Below, one piece after another: positions 50,336 to 60,264 of a DNA stretch of 64,000 nucleotides (position 1 is the stretch's first letter; each line of letters opens with the position of its first letter). The stretch comes from Hujiaoplasma nucleasis. GTDB taxonomy: Bacteria > Bacillota_I > Bacilli_A > Izemoplasmatales > Hujiaoplasmataceae. The notes under the pieces are model-generated. The model was not told the origin of the DNA and did not search any database. It saw nothing but the letters and a program-made list of their open reading frames with translations. A program made the position numbers and the translations under genes. The stretch is from NCBI RefSeq assembly GCF_013745115.1, contig NZ_CP051151.1:1364001-1428000 (forward strand), in the 5' to 3' direction.

Positions 50336-52144
50336 ATGCTTAAAAAAGCTTTAGTTATATTTATTTCAATTTTCACTTTATTTATTTTTATTGGTTGTAA
50401 TGGTGATGGCACCATTGATACTACGAATTTGCCGACAACCATTGAAATAACTCAAGAACCAACAACTGAGGCCCCGACTGAGGTGCCTACCCAAGAACCA
50501 ACAACTGAAGATATAACTACAGAAGAAGTAACTAGCGAAGTTCCTACTGAGGAGCCTACGACAGAAGAAATTACTACAGAAGAACCAACCACAGTACAAC
50601 CTACTGAAACTCCGACAGAGGAGCCAACAAGCGAAGAACCAACCACAGAAGAACCTACAACTGAAGAGCCGACCACAGAAGAATCAACCATAGAGGAACC
50701 AACAACTACTGAGGAAGTGACAACTCAAAATCCTATTACGCAATTATTCTTTAGCGAGTATGGTGAAGGATCTTCTTTTAATAAATATGTTGAAATATTC
50801 AATGGGACTGGGCAAGCAGTTGATTTATCTAATTATTCGATTCAATTATATTCTAATGGGGCAGCATCTCCTTCTCAAACCTTAACTTTATCAGGAACTT
50901 TGGACCCTAATGATGTTTTGGTTGTTGCTCATCCTACTGCTAATGCGACGATATTGACTCAAGCAGATATAACAAGTTCTTCAGTTATTAATTTTAATGG
51001 GAATGACCCACTAACATTATCTTATAATGGAACGATTATAGACTCTTTAGGTATGCCTGGAGATGCTAGTAACTATGGTCAAGATACAATTCTAGTTAGA
51101 AAAGATAGTATTACAGGACCTTCTATTAATTTTTCTATGACACAATGGGATCAATATCCTAATGAAACTTATGATTACATAGGTAGTCATTCTAATTTCA
51201 TACCTGATAATAGTATTTTATTAGAACAAGATTATAATCAGTTACCTGATACTATTGATTTAATTGGTGATTGGAATTTTGGATCAGGAAGTAATGGTTC
51301 AACATATACCATTATTAATGTGACTGGTTTAGCAAGTGAACATGTGATTTATAATGCAAATTATATTGAATCAACATTATTAGAAAATGTACAATATGAA
51401 GGTGAAATCCATATAGAAGTTTCTTTAGAAGGTGCTGGAACTTTGACTAAGATTGTTGGATTAACACTTAAGTTTTCGACTTTAGATTTAAGTACTCATC
51501 CTGAATACTATGAAAGTATTGGAGAAGAATTATCTGGAGAGACTTTATTATTGGCTTTAAGATCATTAATTAATAACGGATTTGTGGGAGTAGACTATGG
51601 TGCAGCAACAACTATTTTAGCTGAATCTGATGCGGATCCAAATAACGCTGAAAATATCATTTTAGTTTATTTACAAACCTCTATTGATGGTTCTTGGGAT
51701 TCAGGGGCTACTTGGAATAGAGAGCATATATGGCCTCAATCATATTTAGGTGATACTGCCGATAACAATACAGTTAATATTGCTTCTGACTTACATAATT
51801 TAAAACCAGCCAACCCAAGTGAAAACTCTTCAAGAGGTAATAAGTATTTTGACAATATCACGACAAGTTCAACTTACGAACCTGCAGATGAAGTTAAGGG
51901 TGATATTGCAAGAATCTTATTTTATATGATTGTTATGTATGATTATTTAGAATTAATAGATGATCCTAACGGATCAGCTGTATATGATATGGGTGTGTTT
52001 TCAACCTTATTAGAATGGCATATATTAGATCCTGTTAGTGATTTTGAACTTAATAGAAATAATGTAATATACTCATACCAATTTAATAGAAATCCTTTTA
52101 TTGATAATCCACAGTATGTAGAATTAATTTGGGGAAATAATTAA
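50336..52144 (+). CDS. Lipoprotein nuclease: lamin-tail domain plus endonuclease I
   Basis: 602 aa from ATG 50336 (GGAGG upstream). Lipobox FIFIGC puts the lipid on Cys21. A long Thr/Glu/Pro spacer (about 25-125, TEEP-type units) follows. About 130-265 is a lamin-tail-like domain (FFSEYGEGSSFNKYVEIFNG, VDLSNYSIQLYS), a fold often found in surface nucleases. About 395-595 is an endonuclease I (NucM) domain with WNREHIWPQSYLG, the His-containing active site, then DLHNLKPANPSENSSRGNKY. It likely degrades external DNA for food. The spacer shares its units with the 28842 lipoprotein. Confidence 0.9.
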   Translation: MLKKALVIFISIFTLFIFIGCNGDGTIDTTNLPTTIEITQEPTTEAPTEVPTQEPTTEDITTEEVTSEVPTEEPTTEEITTEEPTTVQPTETPTEEPTSEEPTTEEPTTEEPTTEESTIEEPTTTEEVTTQNPITQLFFSEYGEGSSFNKYVEIFNGTGQAVDLSNYSIQLYSNGAASPSQTLTLSGTLDPNDVLVVAHPTANATILTQADITSSSVINFNGNDPLTLSYNGTIIDSLGMPGDASNYGQDTILVRKDSITGPSINFSMTQWDQYPNETYDYIGSHSNFIPDNSILLEQDYNQLPDTIDLIGDWNFGSGSNGSTYTIINVTGLASEHVIYNANYIESTLLENVQYEGEIHIEVSLEGAGTLTKIVGLTLKFSTLDLSTHPEYYESIGEELSGETLLLALRSLINNGFVGVDYGAATTILAESDADPNNAENIILVYLQTSIDGSWDSGATWNREHIWPQSYLGDTADNNTVNIASDLHNLKPANPSENSSRGNKYFDNITTSSTYEPADEVKGDIARILFYMIVMYDYLELIDDPNGSAVYDMGVFSTLLEWHILDPVSDFELNRNNVIYSYQFNRNPFIDNPQYVELIWGNN

Positions 52145-52159
52145 GAATATATTCAATAT

Positions 52160-52189
52160 AAAAGATGTTAACTAGCTTAGCATCTTTTT
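52160..52189 (+). terminator. Terminator of the nuclease gene
   Basis: AAAAGATG / CATCTTTT stem (52160-52167 and 52181-52188) with a 13-base loop and following T. Confidence 0.7.
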
Positions 52190-52282
52190 ATATGAATAAT
52201 TATTCATATTTTGATTTGATTTTATTGACAAATTATTGTTATTAGAGGCTCTTTATGGTAAAATAAGAAATTGGTGGTAGAG

Positions 52283-53221
52283 ATGATAAAAGAAAAAAAT
52301 ATTGAAACTTTATATGATGTTTTTGATGAATCAGCAACTTTATTGTACCAACAATCAAAGTTGCCATATTTAAGTGGAATTGTAAGAACTTGTGAGAATA
52401 TTCTTGCACATTCTGTTGAAAATGAAGACGAAGAAATCAAAAAGCAATTAGAAGAGAAAATTGATTCTATTTCACATATTGAATTTCATAAAGAAGAAAT
52501 AAGAAAAGCGTTTCAATATGCAGTTTTAAAAGGCTTAAAACATCAAAAAATCTCTAACCAAATGATTACACCTGAGAGTATTGGCATGTTGATGTCTTAT
52601 TTGATTCATAAAATCTATGATGTTAATCATTTGCGAATTTATGATCCTTTGGTGGGGACAGGTAATTTAATAACTGCCATCGCTAACCAAATTGAAAAAG
52701 ATGTTTCTTTGGTTGGTGTAGATTATTTTGGACAATCTTATGAACTCGCTCAAGCTCTTTTTGAAATGTTGGGTTATGGTGATCAAGTGTTTTTTCAAGA
52801 TACAAGGACTTCAAAAAATATCAACGCTGATGTTATTATCTCTGATTTTTCAGCTGTACAACAGTCTGAAATCTATGAAATCATTAATCATCAAAGCCAA
52901 AATATTAAAGCCAATGGTTTTTTTATTCTTATGGTTGATAATTTGTTCTTTGAGGCTTTAAATGTCAAAGCATTTATTGAAGAACTCAATAAGGAATGGT
53001 ATTTATTCGGTATGATGATCTTGCCTCAAGAAGTATTTATAACACAAGAAAAAACAATTCTTATCTTACAAGATAAGGGTGATAAATTCATACAACCAGA
53101 TTCTTTTATGATGGTAGAAATACCTGGTTTTAAAGAACAAAATGCTTTAGAAAATGTGATTGGTCAATTGAATCAATGGTTTGCCAAGACAAAGTTTTAT
53201 CGTTATAGTGACAAAGGGTAA
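52283..53221 (+). CDS. YtxK-like class I methyltransferase
   Basis: 312 aa. It resembles the N6-adenine methylase core: LRIYDPLVGTGNLITAIAN (SAM site, about 119-137) and DVIISDFSAVQ, where NPPY would be expected, as in YtxK. The N-terminal helical part is also like YtxK. The role is unknown; in Bacillus, ytxK lies next to ackA, as almost here (one aminopeptidase gene intervenes). ATG 52283 is chosen over the TTG/GTG starts upstream because those overlap the GGTGG site. Confidence 0.82.
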   Translation: MIKEKNIETLYDVFDESATLLYQQSKLPYLSGIVRTCENILAHSVENEDEEIKKQLEEKIDSISHIEFHKEEIRKAFQYAVLKGLKHQKISNQMITPESIGMLMSYLIHKIYDVNHLRIYDPLVGTGNLITAIANQIEKDVSLVGVDYFGQSYELAQALFEMLGYGDQVFFQDTRTSKNINADVIISDFSAVQQSEIYEIINHQSQNIKANGFFILMVDNLFFEALNVKAFIEELNKEWYLFGMMILPQEVFITQEKTILILQDKGDKFIQPDSFMMVEIPGFKEQNALENVIGQLNQWFAKTKFYRYSDKG

Positions 53222-53253
53222 GCCCTTAAATATATAAAACAAGGAGAGGTTTC

Positions 53254-54633
53254 ATGGTAGAGTTTTTAGAGAAAATTAATATTTTAGAAGAAACAAGAGA
53301 TTTAATTGTTGTTGCAAACAAGAATCAAATCTCACAAATTCTATTTGAAGAACTAAATGTTCAAGTGACTGATTATAAAGATGAACTTTTTACAACCATT
53401 CATACTTTAGGTCAATTAAAGTCAAATAGAATTCATATTGTTGGTGGCAATAAGCTAACAAAATTAGAAGATATGAAAAAAGTAATTCAAAAGATATCTT
53501 CTTTAAAAGGAGATTCAATCTTAGTGACTGATTCTTTTAATCATGAAGAATTATTAAAAGTATCTGATATTGTTGAAATGTTAGTTACTCAAGCTTATGT
53601 ATGTGATACTTATAAGTCGAAAAAAAGCGAAGCATCATCAAATGTATTTGTTCAAGCTAATAAGGAACTTAAAAAAGCATTTGATGAAGGTGTCATTTAT
53701 GGAGAGTCTATTAATCAAGCAAAAGACTTAGTCAATGCTCCATACAATTATATGAAGGCTAAGGATTTAGCTGATCATGCAAAAGCTTTAGAAAGATATG
53801 AAGGAATTACTGTAAAGATTTACGAAAAAGAAGAAATTCAAGCAATGAATATGGGTGCTTATCTAGGTGTTAACAAGGGTTCATCAGACGCTCCATACTT
53901 TATTTTTATTGAATATAAGGCTAAAGATAACCAAGATCAACCAACAGCTTTGGTTGGTAAAGGTGTGATGTTTGATACAGGTGGTTATTCTTTAAAACCA
54001 TCAACTTCTATGCCCGGCATGAAAATCGATATGGCTGGATCAGCTGCCGTCATAGCTGCTATTGAAGGTATTGCTAGATTAGCCTTAGACACCCATGTTT
54101 ATGCTATAGTGGCCGCGACTGATAACCGTATAGGTGATGACGCCATTGTGCCTGATGATATATTAACTTCAGCTAATGGGAAAACTATTGAGATTATATC
54201 TACAGATGCTGAAGGGCGTTTAACTTTAGTGGATGCTATTTGGTTTGCACAAAAAGAAGGCGCAAAAAAAATCATTGACGTCGCAACCCTTACAGGTGCT
54301 ATCATGGCAGCTTTAGGTTCTTACTATACGGGTGCATTTACCAATGACCAAGACTTCTTTGATGAATTTAAAAAAGTGACTGAAATGACTGGTGAGAAAA
54401 TATGGCAAATGCCTATTTCTAAGGAATATCATGATGAGTTAAAATCAATTGTTGCTGATTTAAAGAACAAAGGTGGACGTTTAGGGGGAGCTTCACAAGC
54501 GGCTGCTTTTATTGAAGAGTTTGTAGATAAAGATACCAAATGGATCCATTTGGATATCGCTGGAACCGCCAATGAGTCAAAAACTGGCGCTACAGGTGTT
54601 ATGGTTAAAACATTTATGAAATTCTTTTCATAA
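53254..54633 (+). CDS. M17 leucyl aminopeptidase
   Basis: 459 aa. The C-terminal catalytic half holds GKGVMFDTGGYSLKPSTSMP (metal Lys and Asp), MKIDMAGSAAVIAAI, and ISTDAEGRLTLVDA, the family signature with its catalytic Arg. The N-terminal 150 residues are the variable domain. It releases N-terminal residues from peptides, feeding amino acid fermentation. AAGGAGAG precedes ATG. Confidence 0.95.
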   Translation: MVEFLEKINILEETRDLIVVANKNQISQILFEELNVQVTDYKDELFTTIHTLGQLKSNRIHIVGGNKLTKLEDMKKVIQKISSLKGDSILVTDSFNHEELLKVSDIVEMLVTQAYVCDTYKSKKSEASSNVFVQANKELKKAFDEGVIYGESINQAKDLVNAPYNYMKAKDLADHAKALERYEGITVKIYEKEEIQAMNMGAYLGVNKGSSDAPYFIFIEYKAKDNQDQPTALVGKGVMFDTGGYSLKPSTSMPGMKIDMAGSAAVIAAIEGIARLALDTHVYAIVAATDNRIGDDAIVPDDILTSANGKTIEIISTDAEGRLTLVDAIWFAQKEGAKKIIDVATLTGAIMAALGSYYTGAFTNDQDFFDEFKKVTEMTGEKIWQMPISKEYHDELKSIVADLKNKGGRLGGASQAAAFIEEFVDKDTKWIHLDIAGTANESKTGATGVMVKTFMKFFS

Positions 54634-54654
54634 TTAAAATAATATATAGAATTC

Positions 54655-54691
54655 GAAAGGAGATGTATGGAAACATACAATAAATAATATG
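54655..54691 (+). promoter_or_regulatory. ackA leader with mini-ORF or hairpin before the start
   Basis: AAAGGAG (54656-54662) is well placed for ATG 54667, which opens a six-codon frame METYNK ending TAA 54685-54687, one base before the ackA ATG (54689). The same bases form a stem TGTATG-GAAA-CATACA (54664-54679). Either termination-reinitiation or folding would be needed to serve ackA. Confidence 0.55.
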
Positions 54692-55873
54692 AAAAAAATA
54701 ATGGCTGTAAACGCTGGTTCTTCTTCATTAAAATTTCAGTTACTTGAAATGCCAAGCGAGAATATGATTACCAGTGGAATTGTAGAAAGAATAGGGATGA
54801 GTAAATCTGTTTTTTCAATTAAAGTTAACGGAGAAAAAATAGAAGAAACATTAGATATCGCCAATCATGGAGATGCAGTTAATTTATTATTAAATAAATT
54901 AATTGAACACGATATTATTTCATCATTTGATGAAATCGCTGGTGTTGGACACAGGGTAGTTCATGGTGGAGATAAAATATCTGAGTCAGTTGTTATAGAT
55001 GAGGCATTGATTCAGTATTTAGAAGAGATTATTGATTTGGCGCCTTTACATTTAGGTCCAAACTTAACAGGTATAAAAGCTTTTAAAGAGATTTTACCCA
55101 ATGTAAAACATGTGGGGGTATTTGATACTGCTTTCCATCAAACTATGCCTGAAGAATCATTTTTATATGCAGTGCCTTATGATTGGTACACCAAATATAA
55201 AGTAAGAAAATACGGCTTCCACGGGACAAGTCATAAGTTTATTACACAAAGATATGCTGAAATGATGAATAAAGATATTCATGATGTTAATATTGTCATA
55301 GCTCACATTGGTAATGGAGCGTCTATTTGTGCTGTTAAAAACGGACAATCCATTGATACTTCAATGGGATTCACTCCATTAGAAGGTATTCCTATGGGAA
55401 CACGTTCAGGAAATATAGACCCTGCAGTAGTTGAGTATATGGCTAGTGTTAAACATAAACCTGTAAAAGAAATTATTAATCAGTTAAATAAGAAATCTGG
55501 TTATTTAGGTTTATCTGATTTATCTTCTGATTCACGTGATTTAGTTTCTGCATCAAAAGAAGGAAATCATCAAGCTGCATTAGCTATTAATGTTCAAGCA
55601 AAAAGGATTGCTGATTATATAGCCTCATATCATAACTATGTTGGTGGTGCTGAAGCAATTATCTTCACTGCAGGTATCGGTGAAAATGCTAAGGAAACTA
55701 GAGAAAACATAGGTTCTAGATTGGCTGCATTTGGTGTTGAAATTGATGACAAAAGAAATAATTGTCGTGGAGTTGAACAATTAATCTCTACTGATCATTC
55801 GAAAATTAAAGTTTATGTCATTCCAACCAATGAAGAAGTCATGATCGCAAGAGATACTTTGGCTTTACTGTAA
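54689..55873 (+). CDS. ackA: Acetate kinase
   Basis: 394 aa, full length. VNAGSSSLKFQLLEMP (about 6-21), GHRVVHGG (about 88-95), FDTAFHQTMP, RKYGFHGTSHK and the end motif IPTNEEVMIARDT are all canonical. It makes ATP and acetate from acetyl phosphate, the final energy step for pyruvate from citramalate or glycolysis. Phosphotransacetylase is not in the window. Confidence 0.98.
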   Translation: MKKIMAVNAGSSSLKFQLLEMPSENMITSGIVERIGMSKSVFSIKVNGEKIEETLDIANHGDAVNLLLNKLIEHDIISSFDEIAGVGHRVVHGGDKISESVVIDEALIQYLEEIIDLAPLHLGPNLTGIKAFKEILPNVKHVGVFDTAFHQTMPEESFLYAVPYDWYTKYKVRKYGFHGTSHKFITQRYAEMMNKDIHDVNIVIAHIGNGASICAVKNGQSIDTSMGFTPLEGIPMGTRSGNIDPAVVEYMASVKHKPVKEIINQLNKKSGYLGLSDLSSDSRDLVSASKEGNHQAALAINVQAKRIADYIASYHNYVGGAEAIIFTAGIGENAKETRENIGSRLAAFGVEIDDKRNNCRGVEQLISTDHSKIKVYVIPTNEEVMIARDTLALL

Positions 55874-55890
55874 ACTTAAATAAAGATTAG

Positions 55891-55930
55891 CCCCTTTTCA
55901 TAAGTAATATCTTATGAAGGGGGTTTTTTT
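55891..55930 (+). terminator. Terminator of ackA overlapping the next ribosome binding site
   Basis: CCCCTTTTCATAAG / CTTATGAAGGGG stem (55891-55904 and 55911-55922, two bulged T), then seven T. The right arm contains AAGGGGG, which is the only binding site for ATG 55931. Confidence 0.85.
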
Positions 55931-57193
55931 ATGGAAAAATTTTTGTTTTTAATGCTTTCGTTTTTATTGAATATCTATCCTATTGACATATTGGGTTCAT
56001 ATCAAGAAGATTATAAATGTTATGACTATGGTTCGTATCAGGGGGATGGTTACTTAATGGTTTATGATTTATTAAGTGATGAAGTTTATTATGAAATTCT
56101 ATATGATCAAGGTAAAGATGAATCTTTTATTTATTTGGCAGATGTAGGAGACACTATTTTTATCTTAGTAGAAATTAATCAAGGACAAGAATACAAGATA
56201 TTACATTATGATCATCAAGGTCTATTAATTAAAGAAAGAGTATTAGACTATGAAATTATCGCTTTTTATAATCATCATCATTACTTGGTGATTGATGTAG
56301 ATGGAGATTATCTTTACATTGATGAAGATTTTAATATTCTTTTTGAACCTATCATTGAGGAAAGAGTGAAAGAATATTCATATATACAGTACCAAGGGGA
56401 GCTTTTGATAGATGAAAAAATCTCTAATCAACACATAATTGAAGATTCTGGTTATCATCAAATTCAAATTCAAAGCAATGATTATATCTTTTTCTATGAT
56501 TTAATCATTGAAAAAGATATTCATATTATAGGTCAAGAGTATAAAGATGGATATAGAGGCCAAATAGTTATTGAAGAAGATGACCTTCTTGTGAATAACA
56601 AAGCATATGAATCAATGTCTATTATTGATCAAAGTGGATTATATAGTATTACTTATTATGACAAGAATATCCTTATACAAGACTTACAGGTTAAATTATA
56701 TCCTGAAGTCATTTATTATAATGGTATCGATCACTATGACTTGATAGATGATTTGATCATTGATGAACCTATTTCTATTTTTGCTAATATAGACGACTTA
56801 AAATTAAATGGTTTATCCTATAATCACGAACTGATTAGTGAAACTGGAAATTACTATTTACAAGCTGGCATTGATACCATTAGCTTTAAAATTGTTTCTA
56901 AAGTAAGTGGTGTTGAAAATCAAGCAATCTATTCGTCAGTGGAATTATATGCTTTTGGTGAGATCTATTTAAATGGACAAGCCATTCAAGGACTTAAATA
57001 TATTAAAGAAAGTGGTCATTATTCTTTGGAAGTTATGGAAGATGGACAAGTCATTGAAAGTATTTTTTTTACTATTGATAATGCTGATGAGTTTAATGAA
57101 AACAAAGATAATATATATCTATATATAGGATTATTGTTGGTTGGAATGGTCTCAATATTACTATTAAAAATAGTTATACTTTATAAATTATGA
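55931..57193 (+). CDS. Membrane-anchored extracellular protein of unknown function
   Basis: 420 aa. An N-terminal signal-type helix (FLFLMLSFLLNIYPIDIL), a long Ile/Tyr/Asp-rich beta-type ectodomain with many DYxxY and DD pairs, and a C-terminal membrane helix (about 395-418, ending VILYKL). It would be held outside by its C-terminal anchor. No family recognised. The composition (acidic, tyrosine-rich) differs from neighbours. The start lies immediately after a terminator T-run. Confidence 0.7.
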   Translation: MEKFLFLMLSFLLNIYPIDILGSYQEDYKCYDYGSYQGDGYLMVYDLLSDEVYYEILYDQGKDESFIYLADVGDTIFILVEINQGQEYKILHYDHQGLLIKERVLDYEIIAFYNHHHYLVIDVDGDYLYIDEDFNILFEPIIEERVKEYSYIQYQGELLIDEKISNQHIIEDSGYHQIQIQSNDYIFFYDLIIEKDIHIIGQEYKDGYRGQIVIEEDDLLVNNKAYESMSIIDQSGLYSITYYDKNILIQDLQVKLYPEVIYYNGIDHYDLIDDLIIDEPISIFANIDDLKLNGLSYNHELISETGNYYLQAGIDTISFKIVSKVSGVENQAIYSSVELYAFGEIYLNGQAIQGLKYIKESGHYSLEVMEDGQVIESIFFTIDNADEFNENKDNIYLYIGLLLVGMVSILLLKIVILYKL

Positions 57194-57215
57194 TATAATA
57201 CTTTTGAGGGTTTAT

Positions 57216-60200
57216 ATGATAGATTTTTCTCTATATTTACAAAGTTCATATTCTTTTAATGGAAGCTTAATTGATATTGAAACAACTGTGAAACGTGCTA
57301 AAGAATTAGGTTATTCAAGTTTAGGTTTGGTCGATAGAAATAAGATGCATGGAGTTATTAAGTTCTATAAGTCTTGTTTAAATCACGGGATTAAACCTCT
57401 TTTAGGTTTGGAAGTTATCATTAAATCCGAGAAATATTCTGACTTAATTTGTTTATTATATGCTAAAAATAATGAAGGTTATCAAAATTTAATGAAGTTA
57501 AGTTCTCATCTTGCCTTAAGTAAAGGTTATTTGGAGTTACATGAATTATCTTCTTTTTCTCAAGGACTTATATTAGTGGCTGTAATTGATCGTGGAGGAT
57601 TGAATGATATTGTCCACCAAGACGATCATGAAATGATGATTAATTTGTTAGAGGACTTAGAAAAGCATGCCGAAGATTACTATCTTGGATTTGGTTCGGA
57701 TATATTTGAATATAACGATTTATATGATGTGTTAATTAAGAATTTTAAGATAGTCATTACATCACCAGTAATCTACTTATACGAAGAGGATAAAGAAGCT
57801 TCAGAAATTCTAAAGAAAATTCTAAAAAGTGAACATTCAGACTTAGGTTTGTTTGAAGAAAGTCAAAGCTCCTATCATTTACCTAAGAGATCGTTGTTGG
57901 ATACTTGGTATAAAAATTATCCAGATGCTATTAAAAATTCATTACAGATGATTGATAAAGTAAATCTAACTATCAACTTTAAACAAAGATATTTACCCAA
58001 ATATCCTGAAAGTGAAATAACTTCTTATGAGCACCTAGAACAATTAACTGATAAGGGCTTAAAAAGAAGACTGGTTCAAAAGAACCAGTACCCACAAATG
58101 TACAGTCTTTATAAGGAAAGATTGAATCATGAAATGTCAATCATCAAAGAAATGCATTATGAAGATTATTTTTTGATTGTTTGGGATTTTGTCTTATATG
58201 CTAAAAAACAAAATATCTTAGTTGGACCAGGAAGGGGATCCGCTGCAGGTTCTTTAATTTCATATTGTTTAGGAATTACTGAGGTTGATCCTTTAGACTT
58301 TAACTTATATTTTGAGCGTTTCTTAAACCCTGAAAGAATCACTATGCCTGATATAGATATGGACTTTCCTGATAATAAAAGAGATGAAATTATCACTTAT
58401 GTTGTAGAAAAATATGGCTTTGATAAGGTATCTTCCATCATTACTTTTGGTACTTTTCAAGGTAAATCAGCCATTAGAGATGTGGGGAGGATTCTTGATA
58501 CTTCTACAGTCATTATTGAAGATTTAACAAAGAAAATTTCTTTGTCAAATAACTCTATTGAACAATATGAAAAAGAATATCCTAAAGATTTCCAATATTA
58601 TATGAATAATCCAGAAATTAGTCATTTAATTACTATAGCGAAGAAATTATCAGGGTTAGTAAGGCATGTATCAACACATGCGGCAGGTGTCATTATTTCA
58701 GATAATCCTATCATGACCTATACACCGACTCAACCTGGTTTGTTAAATATGTATCAAAGTCAGTATGAGGCAAGTGATTTAGAAAGTTTAGGCTTACTTA
58801 AAATTGATTTTTTAGGAATTCGTAATTTAACAATTATTCAAGAAGTCATAGAAATGATTGAAAAAAACGAAGGTGAGAAAATTAATGTTTATAAACTTCC
58901 TTTAGATGATAAAAAAACTTTTAGCCTCTTAAAAGATGTTAAAACATTAGGAATCTTTCAGTTAGAGTCTGAAGGTATGATGAATTTAATGAGACAAATG
59001 CGATTAGAGAATTTTGAAGAAATCGCAACTTGTATTTCTTTACATAGGCCTGGTCCTATGGAGAATATCCCTGCTTATATTAGAAGAAGAAACAAAGAAG
59101 AACTGGTGGATTATTTGCATCAAGATTTGATTCCTATTTTAAAGCCAACCCATGGTATTATTGTTTATCAAGAACAAATAATGAAAATTGCAAATCAGTT
59201 TGCGGCTTACTCTTTAGGTGAAGCTGATGTTTTAAGAAGAGCCGTTAGCAAAAAAAATAAATCTGTCCTAGAAAAAGAAAGGCAAAAATTTGTTTCAAGA
59301 GTTATCAAACAAGGTCATTCAGAAGTCTTAGGAAATAAAATATATGACTATATTGTTAAATTTGCTAATTATGGTTTTAATAAATCTCATGCAGTCGCAT
59401 ACTCATATGTATCTTACTGGATGGCTTATTTAAAGGCTAACTATCCTTCTTATTTTCTTGCGGTTTTATTGGATTATCAAATAGGTTCAGCTGTGGGGAC
59501 TAAGAAATATATTAGAGAATGTAAAACTATGGGTATCCAAGTTTTACCTCCTAAAATCAATCATTCTTTGGTGAGATACCATTACGAAAAAGCTGGGTTA
59601 AGGTATCCTTTTATGGCTATTAAAGGTATCGGCCAAATCATGGCTGAAAAAATTATTCAAATTCAAGAAGAAAAACCGGTAAGTTCTTTTATTGACTTTT
59701 ACGAAAGAGGAAGACACCTTCCTAAGAACGTGATTGAAATATTGATTTATGCCAATGTCTTTTCTGAATTTGGTGTTAACAACCGTACTTTGATTGAGAA
59801 TTTAGACCGTATTGAATCTTTTATTCAGTTTCATTATAAGAATGATTCTTTTAATTATGTTGATTATGAAGAATATGATTATAGTTTTTTAGAAGCTAAG
59901 GAAAGAGAGTTATTGGGAGTGCATTTTGAGTATCATTTGATGAATCGATATGAAGATCTTATTAAAAAAAGGCATTTAAGTGCCTTATCTGATATTGTTG
60001 AAAAGCCTTTAGGGAGATATAGTTTTGTTTGTTTACTTTCAAGAGTTAAGGTTATTCAAACCAAAAACCATAAAGAAATGGCGTTTTTATCATTAGAAGA
60101 TGAATTTACCCAAGTAGACTCAGTCTTGTTTCCTAAGCTCTATGAGCAATATCAAGGACTTTTAAAAGAACAAATGGTATATTTAATTAGTGGTAAAACT

Positions 60201-60254
60201 GAGTTAAGGAATGATTCCTTACAAGTGATTATAGAAAAAATCGAACAATTATAG
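57216..60254 (+). CDS. dnaE: DNA polymerase III alpha subunit (DnaE type), short form
   Basis: 1012 aa from ATG 57216 (GAGGG upstream); most DnaE proteins are 1,050-1,160 aa. Order: PHP domain (1-270), polymerase (PGRGSAAGSLISYCLGITEVDP, then PDIDMDFPDNKRDEI with the catalytic Asp pair, about 370), helix-hairpin-helix, and a final OB fold. The PHP start reads LQSSYSFNGS where active PHP domains have a metal-binding His (HxHxS type), so its nuclease site is likely lost. It replicates DNA, probably alongside a PolC. pfkA follows, as in many Firmicutes. Confidence 0.95.
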   Translation: MIDFSLYLQSSYSFNGSLIDIETTVKRAKELGYSSLGLVDRNKMHGVIKFYKSCLNHGIKPLLGLEVIIKSEKYSDLICLLYAKNNEGYQNLMKLSSHLALSKGYLELHELSSFSQGLILVAVIDRGGLNDIVHQDDHEMMINLLEDLEKHAEDYYLGFGSDIFEYNDLYDVLIKNFKIVITSPVIYLYEEDKEASEILKKILKSEHSDLGLFEESQSSYHLPKRSLLDTWYKNYPDAIKNSLQMIDKVNLTINFKQRYLPKYPESEITSYEHLEQLTDKGLKRRLVQKNQYPQMYSLYKERLNHEMSIIKEMHYEDYFLIVWDFVLYAKKQNILVGPGRGSAAGSLISYCLGITEVDPLDFNLYFERFLNPERITMPDIDMDFPDNKRDEIITYVVEKYGFDKVSSIITFGTFQGKSAIRDVGRILDTSTVIIEDLTKKISLSNNSIEQYEKEYPKDFQYYMNNPEISHLITIAKKLSGLVRHVSTHAAGVIISDNPIMTYTPTQPGLLNMYQSQYEASDLESLGLLKIDFLGIRNLTIIQEVIEMIEKNEGEKINVYKLPLDDKKTFSLLKDVKTLGIFQLESEGMMNLMRQMRLENFEEIATCISLHRPGPMENIPAYIRRRNKEELVDYLHQDLIPILKPTHGIIVYQEQIMKIANQFAAYSLGEADVLRRAVSKKNKSVLEKERQKFVSRVIKQGHSEVLGNKIYDYIVKFANYGFNKSHAVAYSYVSYWMAYLKANYPSYFLAVLLDYQIGSAVGTKKYIRECKTMGIQVLPPKINHSLVRYHYEKAGLRYPFMAIKGIGQIMAEKIIQIQEEKPVSSFIDFYERGRHLPKNVIEILIYANVFSEFGVNNRTLIENLDRIESFIQFHYKNDSFNYVDYEEYDYSFLEAKERELLGVHFEYHLMNRYEDLIKKRHLSALSDIVEKPLGRYSFVCLLSRVKVIQTKNHKEMAFLSLEDEFTQVDSVLFPKLYEQYQGLLKEQMVYLISGKTELRNDSLQVIIEKIEQL

Positions 60255-60264
60255 GAGTGGTAAA

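Noticed and set aside
50378-50691. Open frames on the minus strand opposite the Thr/Glu/Pro spacer of the nuclease lipoprotein
   Set aside because: They are mirror readings of the repetitive spacer (Val/Ser/Gly repeats), have no binding sites, and overlap a well-supported gene.
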